From NCEH01 sp002257205 (GTDB taxonomy: Bacteria > Pseudomonadota > Alphaproteobacteria > Rhizobiales > Xanthobacteraceae), in assembly GCF_043195105.1 (NCBI RefSeq), contig NZ_JBAFWO010000015.1: a stretch of DNA of 64,000 nt. One strand, 5' to 3'. This document shows, piece after piece, positions 17,087 to 26,049 of the stretch (its first letter is position 1; every line of letters begins with the position of its first letter). Made by a program: the position numbers and the translations under genes. The notes below the pieces were generated by a model. The model was not told the origin of the DNA and did not search any database. It saw only the letters and a program-made list of their open reading frames with translations.

Positions 17087-17154
17087 GAAAAAGCGCTATA
17101 CTTACGTTAGGCCAATATTGCCCTTCGCTGAGGGGCAGCGCATAAGCGAAACCG

Positions 17155-17184
17155 AGGGGCGGCAACAGCCGCCCCTTTGTTTTT
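17155..17184 (+). terminator. Intrinsic terminator after ilvE
   Basis: A perfect 9-bp stem (17155-17163 with 17168-17176), an AACA loop and the T-rich tail TTGTTTTT. Confidence 0.9.
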
Positions 17185-17229
17185 AGGTGTTCGTCGACCT
17201 CACAACGCGGCAACGCGAGGGGAAACGCC

Positions 17230-18525
17230 ATGCGCCGGCCATTGTACAAGGTGCTTTACGTCCAGGTTCTGTTTGCCGTGTTCTGCGGCCTGCTGCTTGG
17301 CGCGTTCTTCCCCCATACTGGCGCGGCGATGAAGCCGCTCGGTGACGGCTTCATCAAGCTGATCACCATGATCATCGCCCCCGTGATCTTCTGCACCGTG
17401 GTCGTCGGCATCGCCAGCATGCGCGACGTGAAGAAGGTCGGGCGGGTGGGCGGCAAGGCGCTGCTGTATTTCGAGGTGGTCTCCACCTTCGCCCTGGTGC
17501 TCGGCCTGATCATCGGCGAGGTGGTGCGGCCCGGCGACGGTTTCAATGTCGACGTGGCGAGCCTCGATACCAAGGCGATCGCCAATTACACCACCCAGGC
17601 GGCACATACCTCCACCGTCGATTTCCTGCTGAACGTCATCCCGCACACCTTCGTCAGCGCCTTCACCGCCGGCTCGATCCTGCAGGTGCTGATGATCTCG
17701 ATCCTCACCGGCTTCGCCATCGGCGGGCTGGGTGACCAGGGCGAGCCGGTGCTCAAGGCGGTTCTGGCGATCGAGAAGGTCGTGTTCGCCATCGTGAAGA
17801 TCATTCTTTACGTGGCGCCGATCGGCGCGTTCGGCGCCATGGCTTTCACCATCGGCGCTTATGGCCTGTCGGCGCTCGGCAATCTGCTGGAGCTGATCGC
17901 CACCTTCTATCTCACCGCCATCCTGTTCGTGGTGCTGGTGCTCGGCACCATCGCGCGGCTGGTGGGCTTCAACGTGCTGAAGCTGGTGCGCTATATCCGC
18001 GAGGAATTGCTGATCGTGCTTGGCACGTCGTCGTCGGAAAGCGCGCTGCCCCCGCTGATGCGCAAGCTGGAGAATGCCGGCGCCTCCAAGTCGGTGGTCG
18101 GCCTGGTGATCCCCACCGGCTATTCGTTCAATCTCGACGGCACCAACATCTACATGACGCTGGCGACCCTGTTCATTGCCCAGGCTACCAACACCCCGCT
18201 GACGCTGGAACACGAGCTGATCGTGCTGGCGGTCGCCATGCTCACGTCCAAGGGCGCGAGCGGGGTGACCGGCGCGGGCTTCATCACGCTCGCGGCCACG
18301 CTGGCGGCGGTGCCGGAAATTCCGGTGGCGGGCATGGCGCTGATCCTCGGCATCGACCGTTTCATGAGCGAATGCCGCGCTTTGACGAACATCACCGGCA
18401 ATGCGGTGGCAACCCTGGTCGTGGCGCGCTGGGAAGGGGAGCTGGATCTCGAACGGCTGAACGCGGTGCTTGACGGCAAGGATGTGCCGCCGCTGGTCGC
18501 CGAGGCGCAGGCCGCGCGCATCTGA
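17230..18525 (+). CDS. dctA: C4-dicarboxylate:cation symporter DctA, first copy
   Basis: An inner-membrane carrier of the DAACS family that imports succinate, fumarate and malate with protons or sodium. The 431-residue length is typical. It shows the re-entrant-loop serine motif LGTSSSESALP, the NLDGTNIYMTLATLF helix and the substrate-binding segment DRFMSECRALTN, with about eight hydrophobic helices. GAGGGG lies just before the ATG. The product is very similar to that of the next gene. No DctB/DctD regulators or clear sigma-54 promoter are seen here. Confidence 0.95.
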   Translation: MRRPLYKVLYVQVLFAVFCGLLLGAFFPHTGAAMKPLGDGFIKLITMIIAPVIFCTVVVGIASMRDVKKVGRVGGKALLYFEVVSTFALVLGLIIGEVVRPGDGFNVDVASLDTKAIANYTTQAAHTSTVDFLLNVIPHTFVSAFTAGSILQVLMISILTGFAIGGLGDQGEPVLKAVLAIEKVVFAIVKIILYVAPIGAFGAMAFTIGAYGLSALGNLLELIATFYLTAILFVVLVLGTIARLVGFNVLKLVRYIREELLIVLGTSSSESALPPLMRKLENAGASKSVVGLVIPTGYSFNLDGTNIYMTLATLFIAQATNTPLTLEHELIVLAVAMLTSKGASGVTGAGFITLAATLAAVPEIPVAGMALILGIDRFMSECRALTNITGNAVATLVVARWEGELDLERLNAVLDGKDVPPLVAEAQAARI

Positions 18526-19079
18526 ACGGGGTACCCGGCCTCGGGCCGGGCGGTATCGGCTGCAGGGGCGGCGCCCTCTTTCCAGCACCCTCTTTCCGGC
18601 GCACTCTCGCCGGCGCCCCTTTGCCGGCCGGACTCTCCGTCCGAACCCACCGGCCACCCCGCTTCGGCCAGACGCTCCGGGGCGGCCCCATGGGCTATCC
18701 CTTTCGGTTGGGCCCATCGGCTCCGGTAACCCCCTTGGCTCCCTTAGCCCCCACCTCCCTCAGCCTTCCCTTCCTTGGCCCGCTTGGCCGGGAGCACAGC
18801 CCATGCGACGGCCCGCTTTTGCGCATGGCCGGCGCCGCGGACGGGCAAATGCGCCGGTATTCCCATCTGATTTCCCGCCTTTCATCAGACTGCCATTGAT
18901 GGTCGCGTTTTATGACGTGCGCGATGGAGTCCTCCTTTCCGCCCGCTTCCTGCGTGGGGTGGAAAGACTGTGACCGGCGCGACATCCGGAACGGAAATGC
19001 GGACCCGCCCTGCCACCTCGGCCGGACAGCGGGATCGCAGGACCTGGAAGGCATGACCCACTCGGCGTTGGAGAGTTTG
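18526..19079 (+). other. Spacer between the two dctA genes
   Basis: About 550 bases without a gene that can be supported. A GC-rich inverted repeat (CCCGGCC-TC-GGGCCGGG, about 18534-18550) follows the first dctA but lacks a T-run. Five C-tracts at 18730-18770 give a possible G-quadruplex on the minus strand. The upstream extension of the second dctA frame from 18912 is judged non-coding because the homologous start is at 19080. Confidence 0.5.
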
Positions 19080-20369
19080 ATGCGGCGTCCCTTCTACAAG
19101 ATCCTTTATGTGCAGGTGCTGTTGGCGGTCGTGTTCGGGGTGCTGCTGGGCGTGGTCTTTCCGCATGCCGCCGAGGCGATGAAGCCGTTCGGCGATGGTT
19201 TCATCAAGCTGGTGAAGATGATCATCGCGCCGGTGGTGTTCTGCACGGTGGTGGTGGGGATCGCCGCCATGGGGGACGTGAAGCGCGTCGGCCGGGTGGG
19301 CGGCAAGGCGCTGCTGTATTTCGAGGTGGTGTCCTCCTTCGCGCTGGTCATCGGCCTCGTCGTCGGCAAGGTGATGCAGCCGGGCGCCGGCTTCAACGTC
19401 GATATCAGCACGCTGGACGCGACGAGCGTGTCCGGCTTCACCAATCAGGCGGCGCACACCTCGACCATCGATTTCCTGCTGAACATCATTCCCAAGACGC
19501 TGGTCGGCGCTTTGGCGGAAGGGGAGATACTCCAGGTCCTGTTCGTCGCGATCCTCACCGGCTTCGCCCTGAGCGCACTCGGCCCGACCGGCGAGCCGAT
19601 CCTGAAGGCGATCCGCCAGGCGGAGGCGCTGATCTTCGGCATCGTCGCCATCCTGATGCGTGCCGCCCCGGTGGGGGCGTTCGGCGCCATGGCGTTCACC
19701 ATCGGCGCCTATGGGCTCGCCTCCATCGGCAATCTGCTGGAGCTGATCGCCACCTTCTATCTGACGGCGGCGCTGTTCGTGGCGCTCGTGCTCGGCACCA
19801 TCGCCAAGCTCGTGGGCTTCAATATTTTCAAGCTGCTCTTTTATATCCGCGAGGAATTGCTGATCGTGCTCGGCACCTCGTCCTCGGAAAGCGCGCTGCC
19901 GCAGCTGATGCGCAAGCTGGAGAATGCCGGCGCCTCGAAATCCGTGGTCTCGCTGGTGGTGCCAACGGGCTATTCGTTCAATCTCGACGGCACCAACATC
20001 TATATGACCCTGGCGACCTTGTTCATCGCCCAGGCCACCAACACGCCGCTGACGCTGGAGCATGAATTGATGGTGCTCGGCGTGGCGATGCTCACCTCGA
20101 AGGGGGCGGGCGCGGTGACCGGCGGCGGCTTCATCACGCTTGCGGCGACCCTGGCGGTGGTGCCGGAAATTCCGGTGGCCGGCATGGCGCTGATTCTCGG
20201 GGTGGACCGCTTCATGTCCGAATGCCGCTCGCTCACCAATTTCATCGGCAATTCGGTCGCGACCTTGGTGGTCGCGCGCTGGGAGGGCGAGCTTGACCTC
20301 GACCGTCTGCATGCGGTTCTGGATCGGCGCGACGTGGTCGCGCTGGACGCGAGCGCCGCGCGGGCCTGA
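19080..20369 (+). CDS. dctA: C4-dicarboxylate:cation symporter DctA, second copy
   Basis: A 429-residue tandem paralogue of the preceding gene, sharing nearly all DAACS motifs (LGTSSSESALP, NLDGTNIYMTL, DRFMSECRSLTN). The ATG at 19080 gives MRRPFYKILYVQVL, matching the first copy's MRRPLYKVLYVQVL, with GGAG 7 bases upstream. ATGs at 18912 and 19053 lack homology and are rejected. Differences cluster in the extracytoplasmic stretch around residues 95-160 and at the C-terminus. Different substrate range or regulation is possible but not shown. Confidence 0.95.
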   Translation: MRRPFYKILYVQVLLAVVFGVLLGVVFPHAAEAMKPFGDGFIKLVKMIIAPVVFCTVVVGIAAMGDVKRVGRVGGKALLYFEVVSSFALVIGLVVGKVMQPGAGFNVDISTLDATSVSGFTNQAAHTSTIDFLLNIIPKTLVGALAEGEILQVLFVAILTGFALSALGPTGEPILKAIRQAEALIFGIVAILMRAAPVGAFGAMAFTIGAYGLASIGNLLELIATFYLTAALFVALVLGTIAKLVGFNIFKLLFYIREELLIVLGTSSSESALPQLMRKLENAGASKSVVSLVVPTGYSFNLDGTNIYMTLATLFIAQATNTPLTLEHELMVLGVAMLTSKGAGAVTGGGFITLAATLAVVPEIPVAGMALILGVDRFMSECRSLTNFIGNSVATLVVARWEGELDLDRLHAVLDRRDVVALDASAARA

Positions 20370-20384
20370 TCCTTAGAGCCTGAT

Positions 20385-20425
20385 CTGCCCCTATTGAATC
20401 CCCTTGGGCGTTTCAATAGGGGCAG
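20385..20425. terminator. Bidirectional terminator between dctA and moaE
   Basis: A perfect 14-bp inverted repeat (20385-20398 with 20412-20425) with a 13-base loop, between convergent genes. An imperfect third copy of the CTATTCAAT element follows at 20437-20445. Confidence 0.7.
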
Positions 20426-20557
20426 TGAATCCGCCTCTATTCAATAAGTGAGAGGGCCGGCCGCAACTGGGGCCGGTCGGGACGCGACGGCGCGGAAAGA
20501 GCGGGGCGACCGACCGGCTTATTTCCCCTACCGCGCCCCGGCGCGGTGGGCGTCGCC

Positions 20558-21055
20558 CTATTTCCAGCGCTCGGCGGCGGCGTCGTCGGTGCTCTTGGCC
20601 TCGACCCAATCGCCCGAACCTTCACGATCCTCCTTCTTCCAGAAGGGCGCGCTGGTCTTCAGCCAGTCCATGAGGAATTCGGCGGCCGCAAACGCGGCGC
20701 CGCGATGGGGCGAGGCGGTGACCACGAGCACGATGGGATCGCCCGGCACCAGACGGCCGTGGCGGTGCACGATGCGCGCGCCGAGCAGCGGCCAGCGCTG
20801 GCGGGCCTCCGCGATCAGGCGGCCCATCTCCTCTTCCGCCATGCCGGGATAATGCTCCAGCGTCAGCGCGGTGAGGGCGGTTCCGTCCGCCGCCATATCG
20901 GCCCGGCAGAGGCCGGCGAAGGTGACGACCGCGCCCACGTCCACGCGCCCGCGGGTCATGGCCTCGGCCTCGGCAGCGGCGTCGAACGGCTCGGCCTGCA
21001 CGCGCACGCCGAAGGGATCGGCGGGGGGAGGGGGGAGGGGCGGGACGGCGGTCAT
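20558..21055 (-). CDS. moaE: Molybdopterin synthase catalytic subunit MoaE
   Basis: MoaE with MoaD converts cyclic pyranopterin monophosphate to molybdopterin. The 165-residue product shows VVTFAGLCR, LEHYPGMAEEEM, VHRHGRLVPGD, the SPHR segment and the catalytic-lysine motif LKTSAPFWKKE. The N-terminus is Pro-rich. It lies 4 bases downstream of moaD on the same strand and ends the uvrC-pgsA-moaD-moaE cluster. Confidence 0.95.
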   Translation of the reverse strand: MTAVPPLPPPPADPFGVRVQAEPFDAAAEAEAMTRGRVDVGAVVTFAGLCRADMAADGTALTALTLEHYPGMAEEEMGRLIAEARQRWPLLGARIVHRHGRLVPGDPIVLVVTASPHRGAAFAAAEFLMDWLKTSAPFWKKEDREGSGDWVEAKSTDDAAAERWK

Positions 21056-21059
21056 GGCC

Positions 21060-21311
21060 TCAGCCGCCGGTCATGGGCGGGAAGAAGGCGATTTCCCGTG
21101 CCCCGGCCAGCGGGGCATCGCCCTTCACATGGCGCCGGTCGAGGGCCGCGCGCACCACCGCCGGATTTGAGAAGGCGTGGGCATGGGCGGCATCGCGGGT
21201 CGCCAGCCAATGGGCAAGTTCCGATACGGTCGCGACCTCGGGCGGCACCGGGATGTCCTCCTCGGCGAGGCCCACGCGCTCCCGCAGCCAAGCGAAATAG
21301 AGGATCTTCAC
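21060..21311 (-). CDS. moaD: Molybdopterin synthase sulfur carrier subunit MoaD
   Basis: An 83-residue ubiquitin-like protein ending in Gly-Gly (FFPPMTGG), the tail that is adenylated and thiocarboxylated and then inserts into MoaE. The opening MKILYFAWLRERVG is typical. Its ATG overlaps the stop of pgsA by 4 bases, and moaE follows 4 bases later, so the three are one operon. Confidence 0.95.
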   Translation of the reverse strand: MKILYFAWLRERVGLAEEDIPVPPEVATVSELAHWLATRDAAHAHAFSNPAVVRAALDRRHVKGDAPLAGAREIAFFPPMTGG

Positions 21312-21961
21312 CGGTCATCCTCCACCAGATGCCGCGCGCCGGCGCGGAAATAATCATAGCCCGTATAGAGGGTGAGGACGGCGGAGATCCACAGCAGGCT
21401 CAGGCCAACAAATGTGACGCCGGGAATCACCAGGTCGCCGGCCGGACCCGCGAGCAGGAAGGCCACCGCCACCAGTTGCAACGTGGTCTTCCATTTGGCG
21501 AGCCGCGAGACCGGAACGCTCACATGCAGCTCGGCCAGGAATTCGCGCAGGCCGCTCACCAGGATTTCCCGGCACAGGATCACGATCGCCGCCCAGAGCG
21601 ACCAGCCGCGGATGGTGCCGTCGGACGCGAGCACCAGCAGGCATATGGACACCAAGAGCTTATCGGCGATGGGATCGAGCATCCGGCCGATGGCCGATTG
21701 CTGGGACCAGGCGCGGGCGAGATAGCCGTCGAAGAAATCGGTCACGGCGGCGGCGATGAACAGGCCCAGCGCCACCCAGCGCAGCCAGATGCCGCCGTGC
21801 AGGATGTCGGACCAGAACATGCAGGCCGCAACCAGGGGCACCGCCGCGCACCGGGAATAGGTGAGAATATTCGGCAGCGACAGGACAAGCCCGCGCTCCT
21901 TGCTGGTGCGGGGCCGCGCGCTGGGTCTGGTTTGGGCCTCGGCCATGTTGATGCGGCTCAT
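21308..21961 (-). CDS. pgsA: CDP-diacylglycerol--glycerol-3-phosphate 3-phosphatidyltransferase
   Basis: PgsA makes phosphatidylglycerophosphate, the committed step to phosphatidylglycerol and cardiolipin. The CDP-alcohol phosphotransferase signature DG-x2-AR-x8-G-x3-D-x3-D is complete (DGYLARAWSQQSAIGRMLDP, then IADK), with several hydrophobic helices. The open frame starts at 22111, overlapping uvrC, but that N-terminal part is low-complexity. MSRINMAEAQ at 21961 is chosen, and the ATG at 21946 is possible. The product is 217 residues, with a short charged N-terminal tail. Confidence 0.93.
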   Translation of the reverse strand: MSRINMAEAQTRPSARPRTSKERGLVLSLPNILTYSRCAAVPLVAACMFWSDILHGGIWLRWVALGLFIAAAVTDFFDGYLARAWSQQSAIGRMLDPIADKLLVSICLLVLASDGTIRGWSLWAAIVILCREILVSGLREFLAELHVSVPVSRLAKWKTTLQLVAVAFLLAGPAGDLVIPGVTFVGLSLLWISAVLTLYTGYDYFRAGARHLVEDDR

Positions 21962-22034
21962 TCTTGGTTCGGGTTGCTGGCACCATGCCCCGGAATGCAG
22001 GCGGGGTCGAGGCGGGTGTCCACGCCGGCGCGTG

Positions 22035-24137
22035 TCAGCGTCCCGGCTGGCTATGGAAATAGCCATATATGGCCTGCGCGGTCGAGGCGTTGATGCCCGG
22101 CACCTGCTCAAGATCCGCGAGCGAAGCCTGCTCGATGGCCTTCAGCGTTCCGAAATGCCGCAGCAAGGCGCGTTTGCGCGTGGGACCCACGCCGGGAATG
22201 GCCTGTAGGCCGGCGTCCGTAATGTCTTTCTTGCGGCGCGCGCGATGCGAGCCGATGGCGAAGCGATGGGCTTCATCGCGCAGGCGCTGGACGAAATAGA
22301 GCACCGGGTCACGCGGCTCCAGGCGGAACGGCTGGCGGCCGGGGATGAAGAATTGCTCGCGCCCCGCTTCCCGGTCGAGCCCCTTGGCGATGCCCACCAG
22401 GGGCACGTCGGTGATGCCGAGTTCCTCGAGAATCGCACGCGCGGCATTGAGCTGGCCAAGGCCACCGTCGATGAACACGAGGTCCGGCCAGGGGGAGGTG
22501 GCATCCGCCTCGTCCGGCACCGCGGGCGCGGGATCTTCCAGGGCATCGGCCAGGACGGCGCCGGGCGCCGCCTCTTCATCGGCGAGAGGCGCGTCGGCGG
22601 CAGGCGCGTGCGCGTGTTCCTCTACGGTGGGCGCGGCGCCGCGCGGCGCTTCCTTCACCAGGCGGGCGAACCGGCGGCGCAGCACCTCGCGCATCATGCC
22701 GAAATCATCGCCCGGCGTGATGTCCGTCGATTTGATGTTGAACTTGCGATACTGGCTTTTGCGGAAGCCTTCCGGCCCCGCCACGATCATGCCGCCCACC
22801 GCATTGGTGCCCATGATGTGGGAATTGTCATAGACCTCGATGCGCTGGGGCGGCCCCTTGAGGGCGAACGCTTCCTGCACGCCCTCCAGCAATTTCGCCT
22901 GGGTCGCGGTCTCGGCCAGCTTGCGGCCCAGCGCCTCGCGCGCGTTCTGCAAGGCGTGGCTGACCAGATCCAGCTTCTCGCCCCGGCGGGGCGTGGCGAT
23001 CTCGACCTTGGAGCCGGTCTTCTCGCTCAGCGCCTCGGCGATCAGCGCCTGTTCCTCCACTTCGTGGCTGAGCAGGATCAGGCGCGGGCAGGGCTTGTCC
23101 TCGTAGAATTGGGCGATGAAGGCGCCGAGCACCTCGCGTTCGTCCAGCGATTTGTCGGCGCGCGGATAATAGGCGCGGTTGCCCCAGTTCTGGCCGGTGC
23201 GGAAGAAGAACACTTCGATACAGGTGGCGCCGCCCTGCTGATAGCAGGCGAACACGTCCGCCTCTTCCACCGAGCGCGGATTGATGCCCTGGCTGCCCTG
23301 GACGGCGGACAGCGCGGCGAGGCGATCGCGCAGGCGCCCCGCGCGCTCGAATTCCAGGGCCTCGGAGGCCGCCTCCATCTCGCGCGCCAGCTCTTCCTTC
23401 ACCGCCCGCGACCGTCCGGTGAGAAAAGCCCGCGCCTCGCGTACCAGCTCTGCGTAATCTGCATGGCTTACTTCGCCGGTGCAGGGGCCGGAGCAGCGCT
23501 TGATCTGGAACAGCAGGCAGGGGCGGGTGCGATTCTCGTAATAGCTGTCCGAGCAGGAGCGCAGCAGGAACGCCCGCTGCAGGGCGTTGATGGTGCGATC
23601 CACCGCCCAGACGCTGGCGAACGGGCCGTAATAATGCCCCGGCCGGCTGCGCGCGCCGCGATGCTTGAGGATCTGCGGGGCCGGATGATCCGCCGTGATG
23701 AGAATGTAGGGAAAGGATTTGTCGTCCCGCAGCAGCACGTTGAAGCGCGGCTTCAGCTGCTTGACGAGGTTCGCTTCCAGCAGAAGCGCTTCGGATTCGG
23801 TGCGGGTGGAGACGAATTCCATGGAAACCGTCGCCGCGATCATGCGGGCGATTCGGTTGGTGTGGCCGACCAGGCGGGTATAGCTGAGCACCCGCTTCTT
23901 GATGCTCTTGGCCTTGCCCACATAGAGCACCGTGCCGTCCGCCGCGATCATGCGGTAGACGCCGGGCCCGGAGGGCGCGTGCTTCACCGCGCGCGCGATC
24001 GCCTCCCGCCCGGTGGCGAGGGTGCCGGGGGCAACCTCGCCTTCGGCTTGGGTCTCCAGCACCAGCGCGGCTTCCTCGTCGGTGTCCTGGGGGTCGAAGC
24101 TATCGTCGGGCTGGTCGAGGGGCGGGCGGGCGATCAT
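22035..24137 (-). CDS. uvrC: Excinuclease ABC subunit C
   Basis: UvrC makes both incisions in nucleotide-excision repair. The 700-residue product has a GIY-YIG domain (PGVYRMIAADGTVLYVGKAK), a UVR segment (about 250-285), the RNase H-like endonuclease domain starting EVYDNSHIMGT and continuing at FIDGGLGQL, and a C-terminal helix-hairpin-helix (AIPGVGPTRKRALLRHFG). An acidic Ala/Pro-rich insert of about 50 residues (roughly 500-550) interrupts the nuclease domain. The ~40-residue acidic N-terminal extension is also longer than in E. coli. pgsA starts 74 bases downstream. Confidence 0.96.
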   Translation of the reverse strand: MIARPPLDQPDDSFDPQDTDEEAALVLETQAEGEVAPGTLATGREAIARAVKHAPSGPGVYRMIAADGTVLYVGKAKSIKKRVLSYTRLVGHTNRIARMIAATVSMEFVSTRTESEALLLEANLVKQLKPRFNVLLRDDKSFPYILITADHPAPQILKHRGARSRPGHYYGPFASVWAVDRTINALQRAFLLRSCSDSYYENRTRPCLLFQIKRCSGPCTGEVSHADYAELVREARAFLTGRSRAVKEELAREMEAASEALEFERAGRLRDRLAALSAVQGSQGINPRSVEEADVFACYQQGGATCIEVFFFRTGQNWGNRAYYPRADKSLDEREVLGAFIAQFYEDKPCPRLILLSHEVEEQALIAEALSEKTGSKVEIATPRRGEKLDLVSHALQNAREALGRKLAETATQAKLLEGVQEAFALKGPPQRIEVYDNSHIMGTNAVGGMIVAGPEGFRKSQYRKFNIKSTDITPGDDFGMMREVLRRRFARLVKEAPRGAAPTVEEHAHAPAADAPLADEEAAPGAVLADALEDPAPAVPDEADATSPWPDLVFIDGGLGQLNAARAILEELGITDVPLVGIAKGLDREAGREQFFIPGRQPFRLEPRDPVLYFVQRLRDEAHRFAIGSHRARRKKDITDAGLQAIPGVGPTRKRALLRHFGTLKAIEQASLADLEQVPGINASTAQAIYGYFHSQPGR

Positions 24138-24329
24138 GGCTGCAAGGTAGGGATAAGCCGCCGCCAGGGCCAGGGGGGCGAGCGCGGGGCACCGGATTTA
24201 CCCTTTGTTTACCCTGACTTTGTAATGCCTGAGGCCAAGCGGGGTGTTGGCCAGACTTCCTTTGCCATTTCCGACTTATGCCTTTTGCGGGATCCGGCTG
24301 CGGCGGGTTTATCGGCAGGAGGATGGAGG

Positions 24330-24938
24330 ATGAGCAGAGGTTGGTTGGCCATCGCCGCCACATGCATCAGCCTGGCGGCGCCAGCCAGCGCCGCCGACAT
24401 GGCGCAATATGGCAATTATGGCTCTGCGGCTCCGGCCGGGCCGTTTTCCTGGACCGGCTTCTATCTTGGCGCCAACGCCGGTTACGGATGGGGAACGGCC
24501 GCGTCCGAGAGCCCGGGCGGTTTCATCGGCGGGTTGCAGGGCGGATATAATGTCCAATTCGCCGGTTCGCCGCTCGTTGCCGGCCTTGAGGCCGATTTCG
24601 ACTGGTCCGGCATCAGCGCGGGCGCATTCAATGTCGATTACCTTGGAACCGTAAGGGCCCGACTGGGTTTCGCTTTTGACCGGGTGATGGCCTACGCGAC
24701 AGCGGGCTTCGCCTATGGCCAGGGGCAGTTTGAGGTCGCGGGGCTGAGTAATTCTCAGTCACATTCTGGCTGGACGATCGGAGCGGGCGCAGAATTTGCC
24801 CTCGATCGCAACTGGAGTGCCCGTGCGGAATATCTTTACGTCGATCTTGGTAGTTCTACTTACTCGTCATTGATCGGACCGGCCTCGGTCGGGTACGACG
24901 GTAATGTTCTGCGTGCAGGCGTGAACTATCGTTTCTAA
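24330..24938 (+). CDS. Omp25/Omp31-family outer membrane beta-barrel protein, porin 1
   Basis: A 202-residue predicted outer-membrane barrel with a Sec signal peptide (cleavage near ASAADM, about residue 22-23). It has the family hallmark FSWTGFYLGANAGYGWG, the barrel segments LGTVRARLGFAFDRVMAYATAG and ARAEYLYVDLG, and a terminal Phe (GVNYRF) as read by the BAM complex. AGGAGG lies 6 bases before the ATG at 24330. The frame is open far upstream across uvrC, but only this part has signal-peptide and barrel features. It is the first of three tandem paralogues. Confidence 0.93.
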   Translation: MSRGWLAIAATCISLAAPASAADMAQYGNYGSAAPAGPFSWTGFYLGANAGYGWGTAASESPGGFIGGLQGGYNVQFAGSPLVAGLEADFDWSGISAGAFNVDYLGTVRARLGFAFDRVMAYATAGFAYGQGQFEVAGLSNSQSHSGWTIGAGAEFALDRNWSARAEYLYVDLGSSTYSSLIGPASVGYDGNVLRAGVNYRF

Positions 24939-25144
24939 AATCTTAAGCTGGGAAATTAGAACCGTATTGGCCGGAAGCTTGGGTTTGCTACCCCTTGATT
25001 GCCAATTGTGTTCTGATGTAGTCTCCTGGTCACAATGTCGCCCTGTTTTCTTGGGGCGGTGTTGCTCCAGGGTGACAGACGGGACGGTGGACTCGCTGTA
25101 AGGTCCGCTCATTCTGGTTTCGCATCGTAATGAAGGGTGTAACA

Positions 25145-25843
25145 ATGTTGAAGCGCGCTCTCGCCGGGGTCTCTGCCCTGGCCCTCCTCGGCGGCGCCGC
25201 CTCTGCGGCCGACCTCGCCACCAAGTATCCCGTCAAGGCCGTGGCCGTCGTCCCGGTCTTCTCCTGGACCGGCTTCTACCTCGGCGGCAACGTCGGCTGG
25301 GGCTGGGCGAGCAATTCGTTCAACGTCTCGCCGTTCTATGGCGCGCCGTATTCCAACTACAGCGCTGGCGATGCCAACGGCTTCCTCGGTGGTGGTCAGA
25401 TCGGCTACAACTACCAGTTCGCCAACAACATCGTTCTCGGTGTTGAGGCCGACGCCCAGTGGGGTTCGATCTCCAACAGCAGCCTCATCCTGAGCGGTCC
25501 GTTCATCGGCGCGAATGTTGAGCCCGAAATCAAGACCTTCGGCACCATCCGCGCTCGCGCCGGTTATGCCATGGATCGTTGGCTGCCCTACATCACCGGT
25601 GGTGCTGCTTGGGAGCGCGTGAGCTTCGGCAACTTCTACGGCGTCGACACCTCCACCACCAATTGGGGCTGGACCATCGGCGGCGGCGTGGAATACGCCT
25701 TCACCAACAACATCACGGCCAAGGTCGAATACCTGTATGCCAACTTCCAGGGCAACACGTATTCCATCCCCTCGACCCTCGGTTCGATCAACACCGACCT
25801 CGACGTGAACACCGTCCGTCTCGGCGTGAACTACAAGTTCTGA
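25145..25843 (+). CDS. Omp25/Omp31-family outer membrane beta-barrel protein, porin 2
   Basis: A 232-residue paralogue of porin 1 with signal peptide MLKRALAGVSALALLGGAASA, then FSWTGFYLGGNVGWGWA, FGTIRARAGYAMDRWLPYITG and the C-terminal GVNYKF. The start at 25145 follows GAAGGGTG by a few bases. The in-frame ATG at 25130 is less likely because the signal peptide is complete from 25145. Codon choice is strongly biased to GC-ending preferred codons (AAC, ATC, TAC), consistent with a highly expressed protein. Its terminator separates it from porin 3. Confidence 0.93.
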   Translation: MLKRALAGVSALALLGGAASAADLATKYPVKAVAVVPVFSWTGFYLGGNVGWGWASNSFNVSPFYGAPYSNYSAGDANGFLGGGQIGYNYQFANNIVLGVEADAQWGSISNSSLILSGPFIGANVEPEIKTFGTIRARAGYAMDRWLPYITGGAAWERVSFGNFYGVDTSTTNWGWTIGGGVEYAFTNNITAKVEYLYANFQGNTYSIPSTLGSINTDLDVNTVRLGVNYKF

Positions 25844-25870
25844 TCGCTGATTGGTTTCGGCTGATTTTAG

Positions 25871-25895
25871 ACCCCGGGCGCGAGCCCGGGGTTTT
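25871..25895 (+). terminator. Intrinsic terminator after porin 2
   Basis: A perfect 8-bp GC stem (25872-25879 with 25884-25891), a GCGA loop and a TTTTCTTT tail. Confidence 0.88.
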
Positions 25896-26018
25896 CTTTA
25901 TGTGGACGGAGGTAATTTAATGCCGTCCGAGGATGCGCGGCGCCACGGAGAGACCCTCTCCCTGCCACGGCTTCGCCTTCCACGCGCCATCTCCGGGCCG
26001 GCCTCAAGGCGGATGCTC

Positions 26019-26043
26019 CACCTCGACGGTAAGTGTCGAGGTG
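26019..26043 (+). promoter_or_regulatory. Hairpin covering the porin 3 ribosome binding site
   Basis: A perfect 9-bp inverted repeat (26019-26027 with 26035-26043) with a 7-base loop. The 3' arm contains GAGGTG, the only Shine-Dalgarno-like sequence before the ATG at 26050. Folding would hide the binding site, so translational control is a reasonable hypothesis. Confidence 0.5.
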
Positions 26044-26049
26044 CGTTTT

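Noticed and set aside
17087..17229. Sigma-54 promoter before dctA
   Set aside because: No GG-N10-GC element of the expected type could be found in this spacer.
22245..24329. A long plus-strand N-terminal extension to porin 1 across uvrC
   Set aside because: It is antisense to UvrC, and the porin has a complete signal peptide and a strong RBS at 24330.
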